DNA of 64,000 nt from Rhodococcus jostii RHA1 (GTDB taxonomy: Bacteria > Actinomycetota > Actinomycetes > Mycobacteriales > Mycobacteriaceae). The position numbers were made by a program, and so were the translations under genes. This document shows positions 63,286 to 64,000 of this stretch, piece by piece (position 1 is the stretch's first letter; each line of letters begins with the position of its first letter). Location: assembly GCF_000014565.1 (NCBI RefSeq), contig NC_008268.1, positions 1,253,001 through 1,317,000 on the forward strand, written 5' to 3'. Under the pieces are notes generated by a model that ran no database searches, was not told the origin of the DNA, and saw only the letters and a program-made list of their open reading frames with translations.

Positions 63286-64000
63286 TCACCGCTCGGCGAG
63301 CACCTGGCCGATATATCTCGCAACGGCTGCCACCGACGCGATTGTTCCCGGATAGTCCATTCGGGTGGGTCCGAGCACGCCCATTCCTCCGAGCACGGTG
63401 CCTGCCGCACCGTAACCGGTCGAGATGACGGAGGTGCCACGCATCTGCTCCACCTGGGTTTCCTCACCGATCCGCACCGTCACGGTGCCCGCATCCTGCG
63501 TGGCGGCCAGCAGCTTGAGCACCACCACCTGCTCCTCCAGCGCCTCGAGGACCGCCCGCAGCGAACCGGGGAATCCGCTGATTCCCGAGAAGTCGGCGGC
63601 GTTGCGGGTCAGATTCGCGGTGCCGCCGAGGACCAGCCGCTCCTCGGGATGCTCGACGAGCGTCTCCACCAGCACGGTCGCCGAACGGACCACGGCGTCG
63701 CGCAGATCCTCCGGGGCCTCGTCGGCCAGCTCCGAGACTGCGATGGACGCCGCCGCCAGCCGCTTGCCGTCGAGGGCGCCGCCGAGCAACCCGCGCAGCC
63801 GCGCCAGATCCTCGTCGTCGAGCACGTCGCCGAGTTCGACGATGCGCTGATCCACTCGGCCCGAATCGGTGATGAGCACGAGCAGCAGGCGGGCAGGCGT
63901 CAGCGCGACCACCTCGAGGTGCCGGACCGATGACGCCGAGAGTGTGGGATATTGCACAACCGCGACCTGGCGTGTGAGTTGCGCGAGCAGGCGCACACCC
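63286..64000 (-). CDS. hrcA: Heat-inducible transcription repressor HrcA, C-terminal part
   Basis: The frame runs off the window edge, leaving about 238 C-terminal residues. [40 protein letters not shown] (in pieces) and [29 protein letters not shown] are the HrcA regulatory-domain motifs. HrcA represses groE and related genes through CIRCE elements; the DNA-binding N-terminus and any CIRCE site are outside the window. It heads the dnaJ2-rsmE-phoH-ybeY-era operon. Confidence 0.95.
   Translation of the reverse strand, partial: GVRLLAQLTRQVAVVQYPTLSASSVRHLEVVALTPARLLLVLITDSGRVDQRIVELGDVLDDEDLARLRGLLGGALDGKRLAAASIAVSELADEAPEDLRDAVVRSATVLVETLVEHPEERLVLGGTANLTRNAADFSGISGFPGSLRAVLEALEEQVVVLKLLAATQDAGTVTVRIGEETQVEQMRGTSVISTGYGAAGTVLGGMGVLGPTRMDYPGTIASVAAVARYIGQVLAER

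Overview
The window is chromosomal DNA of a high-GC actinobacterium of the Corynebacteriales, most likely a Rhodococcus of the jostii/opacus type. The evidence is the strongly GC-biased third codon position, frequent GTG/TTG starts, leaderless-type promoters, a mycolic-acid FAS-II gene set, an NDMA-dependent alcohol dehydrogenase, and a gene order that, from memory, follows two separate blocks of the Mycobacterium tuberculosis chromosome (about Rv2228c-Rv2257c, then Rv2343c-Rv2374c). I see no insertion sequence, prophage, CRISPR array or integrase. Genus is an inference from gene content; species is not determined.

Left block (1-24 kb). It holds the end of an alpha/beta hydrolase, the RNase P RNA gene rnpB, a DUF1697 gene and an ArsB/NhaD-type transporter. 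A minus-strand operon follows (Nif3-like protein, zinc-ribbon protein, RNase H/phosphatase, with the CobC-like aminotransferase upstream), facing the plus-strand pair ptkA-like/ptpA and a SURF1 gene; cobD converges on SURF1. After a few small genes (a GbsR/MarR regulator with a repeat protein, tRNA-Val, ahpE) comes the central acyl-lipid region: aceE (pyruvate to acetyl-CoA), the PucR-type regulator mabR/fasR, then fabD-acpM-kasA-accD6, which supply malonyl groups, carrier protein and condensing enzyme for long-chain (meromycolate) synthesis.

Middle (22-39 kb). These are housekeeping and accessory genes: DUF3145, serine hydrolase, NDMA-dependent alcohol dehydrogenase, DinB-like and metallo-beta-lactamase proteins, a PF04008 adenosine-specific kinase, tRNA-Met and tRNA-Asn, an AI-2E-family membrane protein, the minus-strand cluster ydcF-dgt-lipase-dnaG, a TPM-domain protein with a coupled lipoprotein, and glyS divergent from the zinc regulators smtB-zur.

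Right block (40-64 kb). uppS and recO are followed by a complete, tightly overlapped potassium operon (small ORF-kdpF-A-B-C-D-E) with a candidate KdpE direct-repeat site upstream, a MocR regulator divergent from a PPOX flavoprotein, an amidase-TetR operon behind a perfect palindrome, and then the long conserved minus-strand operon hrcA-dnaJ2-rsmE-hydrolase-phoH-ybeY-CBS protein-cytidine-deaminase-like-era. The CBS/HlyC gene of that operon carries a one-base frameshift in this sequence.

No large undescribed system stands out. The most interesting observations are small: an extra 30-residue membrane ORF before kdpF, paired KdpE-like boxes, a 46-bp palindrome spanning two convergent stop codons, a 28-residue tandem-repeat protein coupled to a GbsR/MarR regulator, an extra cysteine in AhpE, and a lipoprotein that seems to need a CTG or ATT start.
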